DNA from: Fibrobacter sp. UWB4
Lineage (GTDB): Bacteria > Fibrobacterota > Fibrobacteria > Fibrobacterales > Fibrobacteraceae
Reading direction: 5' to 3'
Length of the DNA stretch: 64,000 nucleotides
NCBI RefSeq assembly: GCF_002210345.1
Contig: NZ_MWQI01000008.1
Coordinates: 1 to 64,000 of the forward strand
In this document: positions 54,143 through 63,423 of the stretch, one piece after another
Position numbering within the stretch: position 1 is the first letter of the stretch
How the letters are laid out: each line of letters opens with the position of its first letter
Position numbers and translations under genes: made by a program
The notes under the pieces: model-generated
Seen by the model: only the letters and a program-made list of their open reading frames with translations
Told to the model about the DNA's origin: nothing
The model's database searches: none

Positions 54143-54626
54143 GTCAACCCAATCTTTTATTTACACCTAAAATAGGTAGAATATTTCAAAACGGAACACC
54201 ATGGAAGAATTTAGTAATGATTTCTTTACTCCAATTCCTAGTATTCCAATTTGGAATATTTATCGTGTTAATTAACATGGATACTTACATTTGAAATTTT
54301 GCAGGTATCCACATCAACTATAATTGAATATAGGCTTAAAATATCGAAAAAGCTCATTATAGATAAAATATTTTTCAACATTTGGATAAATTATTTTTTA
54401 CCATTTATCAACACCGTTAAATACTGCGTTTTGTGAGGGGCATCACTCTTTTTCGTATCGCAAGATGATCCAAATTGTTCCAAAAAATTGGAAAAAAGAT
54501 ACATCCCCGACAATCATTTTCCTAAAATTTTATGATCAAAAAAATGGCCCAGGCACCCCTACCCCGCGGCAAAATGTAAACAAGCAACATTCCGTAATGT
54601 AAAAACAAGCAAACATTCAAAGCAAA

Positions 54627-54658
54627 AAAGAACACTTGGTATCAACCAAGCGTTCTTT
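54627..54658 (-). terminator. Terminator-like hairpin 3 downstream of gdhA
   Basis: Minus strand: AAAGAACGCTTGGT-TGAT-ACCAAGTGTTCTTTTTT, one internal mismatch, T-run after. It lies about 300 bases past the gdhA stop. Confidence 0.6.
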
Positions 54659-54693
54659 AATTCCTATGCAATTAGCATTTGGGAAAGGAGGGG

Positions 54694-54739
54694 CCGTGAG
54701 CGAAAAACGCCTCGTATTAACGAGGCGTGATTGCGAGAG
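54694..54739 (-). repeat. 46-base covarying hairpin module, copy 1
   Basis: Stem ACGCCTCG (54707-54714) / CGAGGCGT (54721-54728), loop TATTAA. On the minus strand it is preceded by CTCTCGCAATC and followed by TTTTTCGCTCACGG. See copy 2 at 54853-54898. Confidence 0.8.
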
Positions 54740-54852
54740 AATCCGCCAGCCTGCATATTTCATCCAGATTCTAGCGGATTCGGTCTAATGTTTTGGAGGG
54801 CGGAGCCTTCCCTAGTCTAAAGCGATGCCTTGCGTTAAGCAAGGCATTGCAT

Positions 54853-54898
54853 CCGTGAGCAAAAAGCGACCGGTATTAACCGGTCGCGATTGCGAGAG
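54853..54898 (-). repeat. 46-base covarying hairpin module, copy 2 (gdhA terminator)
   Basis: Stem GCGACCGG (54866-54873) / CCGGTCGC (54880-54887), same TATTAA loop and flanks as copy 1. Four of eight stem pairs differ from copy 1, all compensated, while only one of 30 unpaired bases differs. The minus-strand T-run makes it a good gdhA terminator. Confidence 0.8.
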
Positions 54899-54924
54899 CG
54901 AGGCGATATCACATTGTATTGAAT

Positions 54925-54944
54925 GCGATAGAGCCGAGCGGTCT
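54925..54944 (-). repeat. 3'-flank repeat of gdhA
   Basis: Minus strand AGACCGCTCGGCTCTATCGC, starting two bases after the gdhA stop. The metK stop is followed by the same sequence with one change. CGCCTCGCTCTCG lies 19 bases further on (54905-54893); at metK the distance is 18. Confidence 0.7.
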
Positions 54945-54946
54945 TA

Positions 54947-56739
<1,793 letters not shown>

Positions 56740-57588
56740 CTAGATTTCCATGAAGGCTTTGAGGTCGCCCATGCGGCGCTTGGCATATTCAAAGCCCATG
56801 TTATAAGTTTCATCGAGCTTTTCACGGTCGGTCTCGAAAAGGTCACAGACCTTGCTCTCCGGGCGGAAAATCAAAAGATTGCCCGTCTTTTCGAGTTTTT
56901 CCATTTCAGCAAACATCTTCTCGTAACGCTTGTAACGCAACATAAGCGCACGGAAGAAATCTGGATACTTGCGCTTGAACACCGGATTCAAGACCATCCG
57001 GAACTTGCGAAAGTCCGTCACACTTTCACCGGGGTAATGCGTCGAGACGACAACGACCTTGTCACAGCCCTTTTCAAAGGCGCGCTTGTACGGAATTGGA
57101 GAAGTGACACAGCCATCCGCATAATGCTTGCCATCAATTTCAGCAATCGGGAAAAGAATCGGAAGTGCGCTACTCGCGTTAACAATGTCGAGCAACCGCT
57201 TTTCGCTCATGTACTCCTGGAAGAATTCCGAGCGGCCCGTTTCACAGCACGTAAGGCCAAATTCGCATTCAACGCCCGAACCAAAGAACAGGTGAAAATC
57301 GAACGGAATATCGCCATACGCAGCATTGTAATGGAGCGCATGGCACTCTTTCTGGATCCCATCAAGAATGCGGTTGGCGTGATCCATCCCGTGCTGGATT
57401 TTAGTCGGCTGAATGATATGGCGGAAACGTCCACGCTGACGCGTGACAAAATTCATCGCGGCATGGCAACCGGCACTCACACCCGTAAAATACGAGAAAT
57501 AAATATCCTCGTCCATCCAGGCATCTAGAACACCTGCCGTAAAAATGGTCTGACGCGAACCACCTTCAAGAGCCAAGCCAATCTTCAC
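56740..57588 (-). CDS. Patatin-like phospholipase (RssA/YjjU type)
   Basis: 282 residues. Oxyanion loop LEGGSRQTIFTAGVL (about 7-21), nucleophile elbow GVSAGC with the catalytic Ser (about 38), and catalytic Asp in YADGCVTSPIPY (about 158). It is cytoplasmic with no signal peptide. GTG start overlapping the plsC stop by one base, so the two are translationally coupled. The expected activity is release of fatty acids from (lyso)phospholipids; its place at the end of an acyl-chain cluster suggests lipid remodelling or product release. Confidence 0.88.
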   Translation of the reverse strand: MKIGLALEGGSRQTIFTAGVLDAWMDEDIYFSYFTGVSAGCHAAMNFVTRQRGRFRHIIQPTKIQHGMDHANRILDGIQKECHALHYNAAYGDIPFDFHLFFGSGVECEFGLTCCETGRSEFFQEYMSEKRLLDIVNASSALPILFPIAEIDGKHYADGCVTSPIPYKRAFEKGCDKVVVVSTHYPGESVTDFRKFRMVLNPVFKRKYPDFFRALMLRYKRYEKMFAEMEKLEKTGNLLIFRPESKVCDLFETDREKLDETYNMGFEYAKRRMGDLKAFMEI

Positions 57589-58298
57589 TACTTGCTCTCC
57601 TCAGGAATGATTTCTTCAGGAGTTTCAGCCGCGACAGGAAGAATAGCCCCCTGCTGTCCTAAAGCAATCTGCTTCAGGTTCCAGACCTTCTGGCGGAAGT
57701 ATTCGCTGCGTTCTGCCAGATGCTTGGATGACGGGATCCCCTTGACTCGTTCAATCTTTTCGGGTTCGTCCACCACAATCTGCGTGCGGTGCCCAATCTT
57801 GTAAATGCCATCAATGCCAACAGAAAGAACCGGTGCGCCCGTACTGCGGGCGAGGAACGCAAATCCCGTCTTGAACTCGTTCAACAAGCCGTCATAGCGG
57901 CACTTGCCTTCCGGGAAAATAATAACGGAATTGCCCTTTTCAAGTTCCTTCTTTGCAATCAAGGCCCATTCGGTATCGAGATTAAAGCGATCGCAAGGAA
58001 TAACATTCTTAAAGCGGGATAGAGCCCAATGAAAATGCGGGTCTTCGACCTGGTCCTTGGCGACAACGATACTGCGCTTATGGAAGAACAAAGACTGCAC
58101 CAACAACGGGTCAAGCATACTCGTGTGATTTACAATGATAATCATCGGCTCCTTAAGGTCAGTCGACTTGACCGACCCTAAGAACTTCATCTTGGGACGA
58201 TAAAATACTAACAAGTAAGTGCGCACCAAGTGAACAACCAGGAAGAGCACAAACTTCCAGAACAAATCAGCAATTATTTTTTTCGATTTTTCAATCAT
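57588..58298 (-). CDS. plsC: 1-acyl-sn-glycerol-3-phosphate acyltransferase-like (PlsC family)
   Basis: 236 residues from the ATG at 58298. One N-terminal hydrophobic helix (about 10-35), acyltransferase motif 1 NHTSMLD (H-x4-D, about 56-62) and motif 3 FPEGKCRYDG (about 135-144). It would transfer acyl groups from ACP or CoA to a lysophospholipid or other acceptor at the membrane. Here it sits between FabZ and patatin, so an acceptor other than lysophosphatidate is possible. Confidence 0.86.
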   Translation of the reverse strand: MIEKSKKIIADLFWKFVLFLVVHLVRTYLLVFYRPKMKFLGSVKSTDLKEPMIIIVNHTSMLDPLLVQSLFFHKRSIVVAKDQVEDPHFHWALSRFKNVIPCDRFNLDTEWALIAKKELEKGNSVIIFPEGKCRYDGLLNEFKTGFAFLARSTGAPVLSVGIDGIYKIGHRTQIVVDEPEKIERVKGIPSSKHLAERSEYFRQKVWNLKQIALGQQGAILPVAAETPEEIIPEESK

Positions 58299-58323
58299 CC
58301 GCAAACGTATTTTTCTATTTGAA

Positions 58324-58361
58324 GATTCCGGCTAGGTTCCGGCTCGGGGGCCGGAATGACG
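58324..58361. repeat. Dispersed palindrome ending in ATGACG
   Basis: GATTCCGGC... ...GGGGGCCGGAATGACG in the gap between fabZ and plsC. A separate hairpin ATGGCGGA-CTAGA-TCCGCCAT (58404-58424) lies just after the fabZ stop, without a T-run. Confidence 0.6.
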
Positions 58362-58429
58362 TTGCTAAATGACGTTTCGTCACTGCAACGTTATACCAGC
58401 GTCATGGCGGACTAGATCCGCCATCTAAA

Positions 58430-58873
58430 TCACTTTCCGAGGCTTTCCTTAGGAATGGACGTAAACGTAAGGGAACCCTTGGCGTGGACATTGCCGTTCA
58501 CCTTGACAACGCAGTCAAAGCCGACGATAACTCCACCGCCCTTCGTCTTGTTGACGGAGATTTCGAGCTGGTCGCCCGGAATCACAGGCTTCACGAACTT
58601 GAAACCGTCAATCTTCAAAAGAACGTACAAGTTCTTTTCGAGGTCTTCGGCCGGCTTCTCGATAACGAGAGAGCAGAGCTGGGCGCAGGCTTCGCAAATG
58701 AGGACGCCCGGCATAATCGGGGTGCCCGGGAAGTGGCCCATGAAGTACGGTTCGTTCACGGAAACATTCTTAATGCCCGTTGCAGATTCGTTCGGAACGA
58801 GTTCCGTGACCTTTTCGATCATCTGGAAAGGCGGACGCTGGGCAATCTTTTCGCTGATCTGGTAAATGTTCAT
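58430..58873 (-). CDS. fabZ: 3-hydroxyacyl-ACP dehydratase (FabZ)
   Basis: 147 residues from the ATG at 58873, which overlaps the fabG stop (TGATG). Hot-dog fold with catalytic His in GHFPGTPIMPGVL (about 47-59) and Glu in EACAQLCSL. It removes water from 3-hydroxyacyl-ACP to give the trans-2-enoyl chain. Together with FabG and the KS fusion it completes an elongation cycle up to the enoyl stage. No enoyl reductase is in view, so the chain could stay unsaturated or be reduced by an enzyme encoded elsewhere. Confidence 0.92.
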   Translation of the reverse strand: MNIYQISEKIAQRPPFQMIEKVTELVPNESATGIKNVSVNEPYFMGHFPGTPIMPGVLICEACAQLCSLVIEKPAEDLEKNLYVLLKIDGFKFVKPVIPGDQLEISVNKTKGGGVIVGFDCVVKVNGNVHAKGSLTFTSIPKESLGK

Positions 58874-59604
58874 CACAGGGAAAGACCTCCATCCAAAACG
58901 ATGACCTGCCCCGTCACATAAGCGAACTGGTCAGAAGCAAGTGCAGAAACGACGTTTGCGACTTCGTCAGCAGAAGCAAAGCGCTTGAGAGGCACCTTTT
59001 CGAGGTAGCCCTTGCGGGTTTCTTCCGGGATGGCTTCGATCATTTCTGTAGCGACAAAGCCCGGAGCGACAGCGTTCACGCGGATACCGTAACCGCCAAG
59101 TTCCTTGGCAAGCGTCTGCGTAAAGGAGTTCACGGCGCCCTTCGTGGCACTGTAAACAGCCTGGCCAGCGAGAGCGAACTTGGAAGAAACAGAAGACATG
59201 TTGATGATCACGCCAGACTTCTGCTTGTACATCTTGACAGCGACCTGCTGTGCGCAGTAGAAGTAGCCCTTCACGTTCAAGTCAAAGCACTTGTCGAGCG
59301 TATCTGGGTTCATCATCAAAAGATATTCGTCACGGACAATGCCTGCGTTGTTCACGAGCACGTCGATACGGCCATAAGCCTTGAAAACATCGCGCACCAT
59401 CTGCTTGACTTCGGAAAGCACGGCGACGTTTGCCTTGTAGACCATGCCATCGCCACCTTCGGCCTTAATTTGTTCAAGCGTCTGGAGTGCAGCGTCATCA
59501 GAGCTGGAGTAGTTTACGACGACCGTGTAGCCGTCACGAGCGAGGCGGAGGGCACAAGCCTTGCCAATCCCCTTAGAAGAACCAGTAACGATTGCAACTT
59601 TCAT
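58873..59604 (-). CDS. fabG: 3-oxoacyl-ACP reductase (FabG)
   Basis: 243-residue short-chain dehydrogenase. TGSSKGIG cofactor loop (7-14), NNAG (about 88-91), catalytic Ser-Tyr-Lys with YSATK (about 151-155), and the C-terminal GQVIVLDGGLSL. It reduces 3-oxoacyl-ACP with NADPH. It lies 21 bases after the KS fusion, with AAGGAG before the ATG. Confidence 0.94.
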   Translation of the reverse strand: MKVAIVTGSSKGIGKACALRLARDGYTVVVNYSSSDDAALQTLEQIKAEGGDGMVYKANVAVLSEVKQMVRDVFKAYGRIDVLVNNAGIVRDEYLLMMNPDTLDKCFDLNVKGYFYCAQQVAVKMYKQKSGVIINMSSVSSKFALAGQAVYSATKGAVNSFTQTLAKELGGYGIRVNAVAPGFVATEMIEAIPEETRKGYLEKVPLKRFASADEVANVVSALASDQFAYVTGQVIVLDGGLSL

Positions 59605-59625
59605 TATAAATTCTCCTTCAAAAAA

Positions 59626-62019
59626 TTATTTACCGAGAACGACGGCGCTGTAAGAACCGCCCGTAGCAAAAGACGTGACCAGGATCTTCTTGAAGCCCGC
59701 TGTTGCGACCTTCTTCTTGGACACTTCGCCATTTGCAATAAAGTAGGCGTTTTCTTCGGCAAGTTCACCACCGAGCATGAGAGCGGCTTCGGCAGCGGCG
59801 AGTGTCGCAGAAGCGGCACGGCCTTCGCCCACGCGTTCCTTCACCTGGAAGAGCGGGAGGCTTGCGAGCTTGTCGCCAAACACGCGAGCGTATGCGCCCT
59901 TTTCGATATCGTCAATCTTCTTGAAGCCGTTTGCAAAACCGCAGACAGCGTCAATTTCGTCAATGCTGACGCCTGCATCGTTGAGGGCATCCTTGATAGC
60001 GATGTCGAGAGCTTCGTCAGAACCGGAGATGTGACCGAACTTCACGTTCTTGCGGCCATTGCCGTAACCGAGGGCGTAGCAGTAAACCTTTGCACCACGG
60101 GACTTGGCGTAGTCTTCGGTTTCCATGATGATAGAAACGGAGCCATCGCCCACCACAAAGCCATTGGAGTTGGAATACGGTTCCACCACCTTGTCGGCAG
60201 CGACGTTCATCTTCTGGCAGAGTTCGGTGATGATCGGGAGATTTTCGTCCGTACCCGTAGCCATCATAGCCTCTTCCTGACCGTCGTGGATGACGTTCAT
60301 GGAGTAGCCGATGCTATCGAGACCGGAGAGCGGACCCGTCGTGATGGTGACGCCGTAGCCCTTGATTCCAGAGAGGATCGAGAGATAGCCACCGGCGGCA
60401 TTATAAACTGTGTGAGGGAACTTGAAGGCGCTACCGCCTGCATTACCGGCTTCGGCAATGAGTTCCTCGAAATCGTAAGTGGCACCGAGGCCGCCTTCGC
60501 TGGTACCCACGATGATACCGATCTGCTTGGCGTTATCTTCAGTGACCGTAAAGTTTGCATCCTTGAGGGCGCGCATGCCGGACACAGTCTGGAGCTGTCC
60601 CAGATTGTCGAGCTTGCGGTAGAAGGCCATCTTGATGCCGAGTTCCTTGTAATCGTCGTTCGTGACGGTAGAGCAAATGGAAGCGGATTCCGGGAGCTTA
60701 CCGTTCTTGACGGCGTCAAGGTAAATTTCCTTGCTGTTTCCGATTGGGCTAACAATGCCAATACCTGTCACAGCAATCTTCTTATCCTTAGCGACCTGGC
60801 TCTGCACATCGCCCGGCTTCTTGCTGAACACGATACTTGCGTTCGTGCCGCCGAAAGCGACGTTGTTGCTCATGACGCATTCGAGTTCCTTAGTACGCGG
60901 GGTGTTCTGCACGTAGTCCATTGTGCCGACCTTGGCCTTGAGGGCTTCGGAATCTTCGGCAGAGTAATGGAGCGTCGGCAAAACGGTGTTCGTCGTGAGA
61001 GCCTTGATGCTGAACACGGCTTCGATTGCACCGGCAGCGCCGAGGCAGTGGCCCGTCATTACCTTGGTCGAACTGACACTCAAGGTCGGATTTTCTTCGT
61101 CGAAGAACTTGTGGAATGCATTGATTTCTGCATTGTCGTTCTTGCCCGTACCCGTACCGTGAGCGTTCAGGTAACCGATGTCAGACTTCTTGATGCCAGA
61201 ATTCTTGACAGCGCGGTTCATCGCTTCGAGGAGGCAGACGCCATCTTCGCGAGGAGCAGTAATGTGGTGGGCGTCGCTTGTAACACCTGCGCCGAGAACT
61301 TCGCAATAACGCTTGGCGTTACGCTTTTCGGCGTGTTCCAGAGATTCGACAATCACGATGCCGGCACCTTCACCGAGGGTGATGCCGTTGCAGTGGTTGA
61401 ACGGAGAGCAACCGTTTTCGTCCAAGGCATGGAGCGAAAGGAAGCCGGAATACGGAACAGAAGCAAAGGAGTCAGAGCCACCGGCGATCACGACATCGGC
61501 TTTGCCTGCGCGGATAAGGTCGCAAGCAAGAGCAATGGAAATCGTACCGGCAGCGCAAGCGTTACCCACGTTTGTGACAATGCCGCCCGCATGGCAAGCT
61601 TCTGCCACCTGGGAGGCGATTGCGGCAATGGGCATCTTCGGAATTTCGTTGACATTCTTACCGTGGCGATGGTACTGTTCAATGCTGAGGACGCCACCCA
61701 CGCAGCTACCGATGATGACGCTTACGCGGCTGCTATCGGCAAAGTCACCGAGACCAGCATCGTTCAGGGCTTCTTTCATAGCCTTGATGCAGAGCTTGGA
61801 GGCGCGGTCCTTTTCGTCCGGGCATTCAATATCGTCCAGCGTATCACAGTTCACTTCGGCAGCGAGGTCTGCATAGCAGTTCTTGGTATCGAGAGAAGTG
61901 GTCTTGTGAATGCCGGAGACGGAATTCAGGGCGTTTTTCCAGGTTTCTTCAACATTGTTGCCTACAGCGCAGATAACGCCAAGGCCAGAAACAACACAGC
62001 GACGATTATTAGATGTCAT
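59626..62019 (-). CDS. Ketosynthase fused to a catalytically dead ketosynthase (KS-CLF-like)
   Basis: 797 residues from the ATG at 62019, twice the length of FabF. Domain 1 (about 8-402) is a complete ketosynthase: Cys155 in GNACAAGT, His287 in NAHGTGTG, Lys319 and His324 in STKVMTGHCLGAAG. Domain 2 (about 413-797) has the same thiolase fold (ITGI start, GTSEGG, FATGGSYSAVVL end), but the nucleophile is Pro563 (TTGPLSG), the first His is replaced (GFANGF) and the second is Glu732 (VGEGRAA). This active/inactive pairing resembles the KS and chain-length factor of type II polyketide and aryl-polyene systems, here on one chain. It lies between acp and fabG. Confidence 0.85.
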   Translation of the reverse strand: MTSNNRRCVVSGLGVICAVGNNVEETWKNALNSVSGIHKTTSLDTKNCYADLAAEVNCDTLDDIECPDEKDRASKLCIKAMKEALNDAGLGDFADSSRVSVIIGSCVGGVLSIEQYHRHGKNVNEIPKMPIAAIASQVAEACHAGGIVTNVGNACAAGTISIALACDLIRAGKADVVIAGGSDSFASVPYSGFLSLHALDENGCSPFNHCNGITLGEGAGIVIVESLEHAEKRNAKRYCEVLGAGVTSDAHHITAPREDGVCLLEAMNRAVKNSGIKKSDIGYLNAHGTGTGKNDNAEINAFHKFFDEENPTLSVSSTKVMTGHCLGAAGAIEAVFSIKALTTNTVLPTLHYSAEDSEALKAKVGTMDYVQNTPRTKELECVMSNNVAFGGTNASIVFSKKPGDVQSQVAKDKKIAVTGIGIVSPIGNSKEIYLDAVKNGKLPESASICSTVTNDDYKELGIKMAFYRKLDNLGQLQTVSGMRALKDANFTVTEDNAKQIGIIVGTSEGGLGATYDFEELIAEAGNAGGSAFKFPHTVYNAAGGYLSILSGIKGYGVTITTGPLSGLDSIGYSMNVIHDGQEEAMMATGTDENLPIITELCQKMNVAADKVVEPYSNSNGFVVGDGSVSIIMETEDYAKSRGAKVYCYALGYGNGRKNVKFGHISGSDEALDIAIKDALNDAGVSIDEIDAVCGFANGFKKIDDIEKGAYARVFGDKLASLPLFQVKERVGEGRAASATLAAAEAALMLGGELAEENAYFIANGEVSKKKVATAGFKKILVTSFATGGSYSAVVLGK

Positions 62020-62055
62020 AGAAATTCCAAACAATACTCAAATAAAAAGGCTTGA

Positions 62056-62301
62056 TTAAGCCTTGTTCTTTTCGATGAAAGCGGCGATGGTATCGATGCT
62101 CTGGAAGTTTTCCTTTGCAACGCCAGTCATGGAAACGCCGAAGTTGTCATCGACGAAGGAGATGATTTCAAGGGAGTCCACGGAGTCAAGACCGATTTCT
62201 TCGCCGAAAAGCGGAGTATCGTAATTCAGGACATCACCATCTACGCCGAGATCGGACATAAAGAATGCCTTGAGTTTGCTCTTGATTTCTTCGTTTGCCA
62301 T
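62056..62301 (-). CDS. Acyl carrier protein
   Basis: 81 residues, acidic, four-helix ACP fold. Ser40 in GLDSVDSLEI is the 4'-phosphopantetheine site. It begins the leftward acyl-chain operon, 36 bases before the KS fusion. A promoter box CTATCTTTG (minus strand, 62343-62335) lies about 34 bases upstream of the ATG, with AGAGGA as ribosome site. It may be the general ACP or one dedicated to this cluster. Confidence 0.92.
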   Translation of the reverse strand: MANEEIKSKLKAFFMSDLGVDGDVLNYDTPLFGEEIGLDSVDSLEIISFVDDNFGVSMTGVAKENFQSIDTIAAFIEKNKA

Positions 62302-62334
62302 ATTTTTGTATCCTCTTTTGATAAAATTTTAGCA

Positions 62335-62343
62335 CAAAGATAG
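62335..62343 (-). promoter_or_regulatory. Predicted -10 box of the acp-fab operon
   Basis: CTATCTTTG on the minus strand, matching TAnnTTTG; same core as the box before the DUF2062-DUF1015 gene. Confidence 0.5.
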
Positions 62344-62539
62344 AAAATTATTCTTTCCAAAACCGCCCCTTTTTCGAAAAACGTATAAAATGCAGTTTTA
62401 GCCGATAAGCGGTAATGGATATTATAAATAGGTTACAGTTAACAATAAAGCGGGAACTCGTTCGAAACTCGTATTGTAAACTTTTTCAAAAAGAAAGCAT
62501 TCTGACACATTTAAATATCATTAACAGAAACATTATTTA

Positions 62540-62549
62540 CTAAATTATG
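62540..62549 (+). promoter_or_regulatory. Predicted fabD -10 box
   Basis: CTAAATTAT: the TAAATT hexamer (62541-62546) ends seven bases before the fabD ATG, so the message would start at or next to the start codon. No Shine-Dalgarno precedes it. Confidence 0.45.
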
Positions 62550-62553
62550 GCGC

Positions 62554-63402
62554 ATGATTTCATACGTATTTCCCGGTCAGGGTTCTCAGTTCCCAGGAAT
62601 GGGCAAAGATTTATTCGAATCGAACGCCGACGTAAAGTCGATGTTCCTCAAGGCAAACGAAATTCTCGGCTTCAACATCACTGACGTGATGTTCAATGGC
62701 ACCGCAGAAGACCTCAAGCAGACGAAAGTCACGCAGCCAGCAGTGTTCCTGCTCTCTGTTGCTATGGCTAAGGTCCAGGGTGGCAAGCCGGATATGGCCG
62801 CAGGGCATTCGCTTGGCGAATTCTCCGCACTCACGGCCACGGGCGCCATCACATTTGAAGCAGGCCTCAAGCTCGTTGCAAAGCGTGCAGAAGCCATGCA
62901 GAAGGCTTGCGAACTCCGCCCGGGTACGATGGCCGCTGTTCTCGGCGGTTCTGATGAACTCGTCGAAGAAGCTTGCGCACAGGTCAAGGACGCAGCCGTT
63001 GTTCCGGCAAACTTCAACAGCCCGGGACAGGTCGTTATCTCTGGCGAAAAGAAGGGCATTGACGAAGTTGCCGCTTACCTCACCGGCAAGGTGAAGCGCG
63101 TCGTTCCGCTGCAGGTCGGTGGTGCATTCCACTCCCCGCTCATGGAAAGCGCCCGTGCAGAACTTGCAAAGGCTATCGAAGAAACTGAATTTTCGACTCC
63201 GGTCTGCCCGGTCTACCAGAACGTAGACGCCAAGCCGCACACGGATCCGAACGAAATTAAGGCTAACCTTCTCACTCAGCTCACCTCCCCCGTCCGCTGG
63301 ACACAGACGGTCAAGAACATGATTGCAGACGGCGCCACAGAATTTAAGGAACTTGGCCCCGGCGAAGTTCTTACCAACCTTATCAAGCGCATTCAGAAGT
63401 AA
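62554..63402 (+). CDS. fabD: Malonyl-CoA:ACP transacylase (FabD)
   Basis: 282 residues. FPGQGSQ start, catalytic Ser86 in GHSLGEFSAL, and His in GGAFHSPLM (about 194-202). It loads malonyl units onto ACP. It diverges from the acp-KS-fabG-fabZ operon across a 250-base AT-rich gap, and the carboxylase gene follows after 21 bases. Length and motifs are standard. Confidence 0.95.
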   Translation: MISYVFPGQGSQFPGMGKDLFESNADVKSMFLKANEILGFNITDVMFNGTAEDLKQTKVTQPAVFLLSVAMAKVQGGKPDMAAGHSLGEFSALTATGAITFEAGLKLVAKRAEAMQKACELRPGTMAAVLGGSDELVEEACAQVKDAAVVPANFNSPGQVVISGEKKGIDEVAAYLTGKVKRVVPLQVGGAFHSPLMESARAELAKAIEETEFSTPVCPVYQNVDAKPHTDPNEIKANLLTQLTSPVRWTQTVKNMIADGATEFKELGPGEVLTNLIKRIQK

Positions 63403-63423
63403 GCGCAAACACACAGGAATACT

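Larger units (their letters stand above)
54143..54946. other. Long intergenic region with hairpin cluster
   Basis: 804 bases. The left 480 are AT-rich without recognisable genes. The right 320 carry four hairpins: 54627-54658, 54707-54728, 54822-54848 (ATGCCTTGC / GCAAGGCAT) and 54866-54887. Two of them lie in near-identical 46-base modules, and a 3'-flank repeat (54925-54944) is shared with metK. All read as terminators for leftward gdhA transcription. Confidence 0.6.

Noticed and set aside
59470-62055. An 861-codon open frame on the plus strand opposite the KS fusion
   Set aside because: It is the antisense shadow of a real gene whose codon bias removes stops from the opposite strand. Its translation is rich in His, Glu and Val without any domain, and it lacks a start signal.
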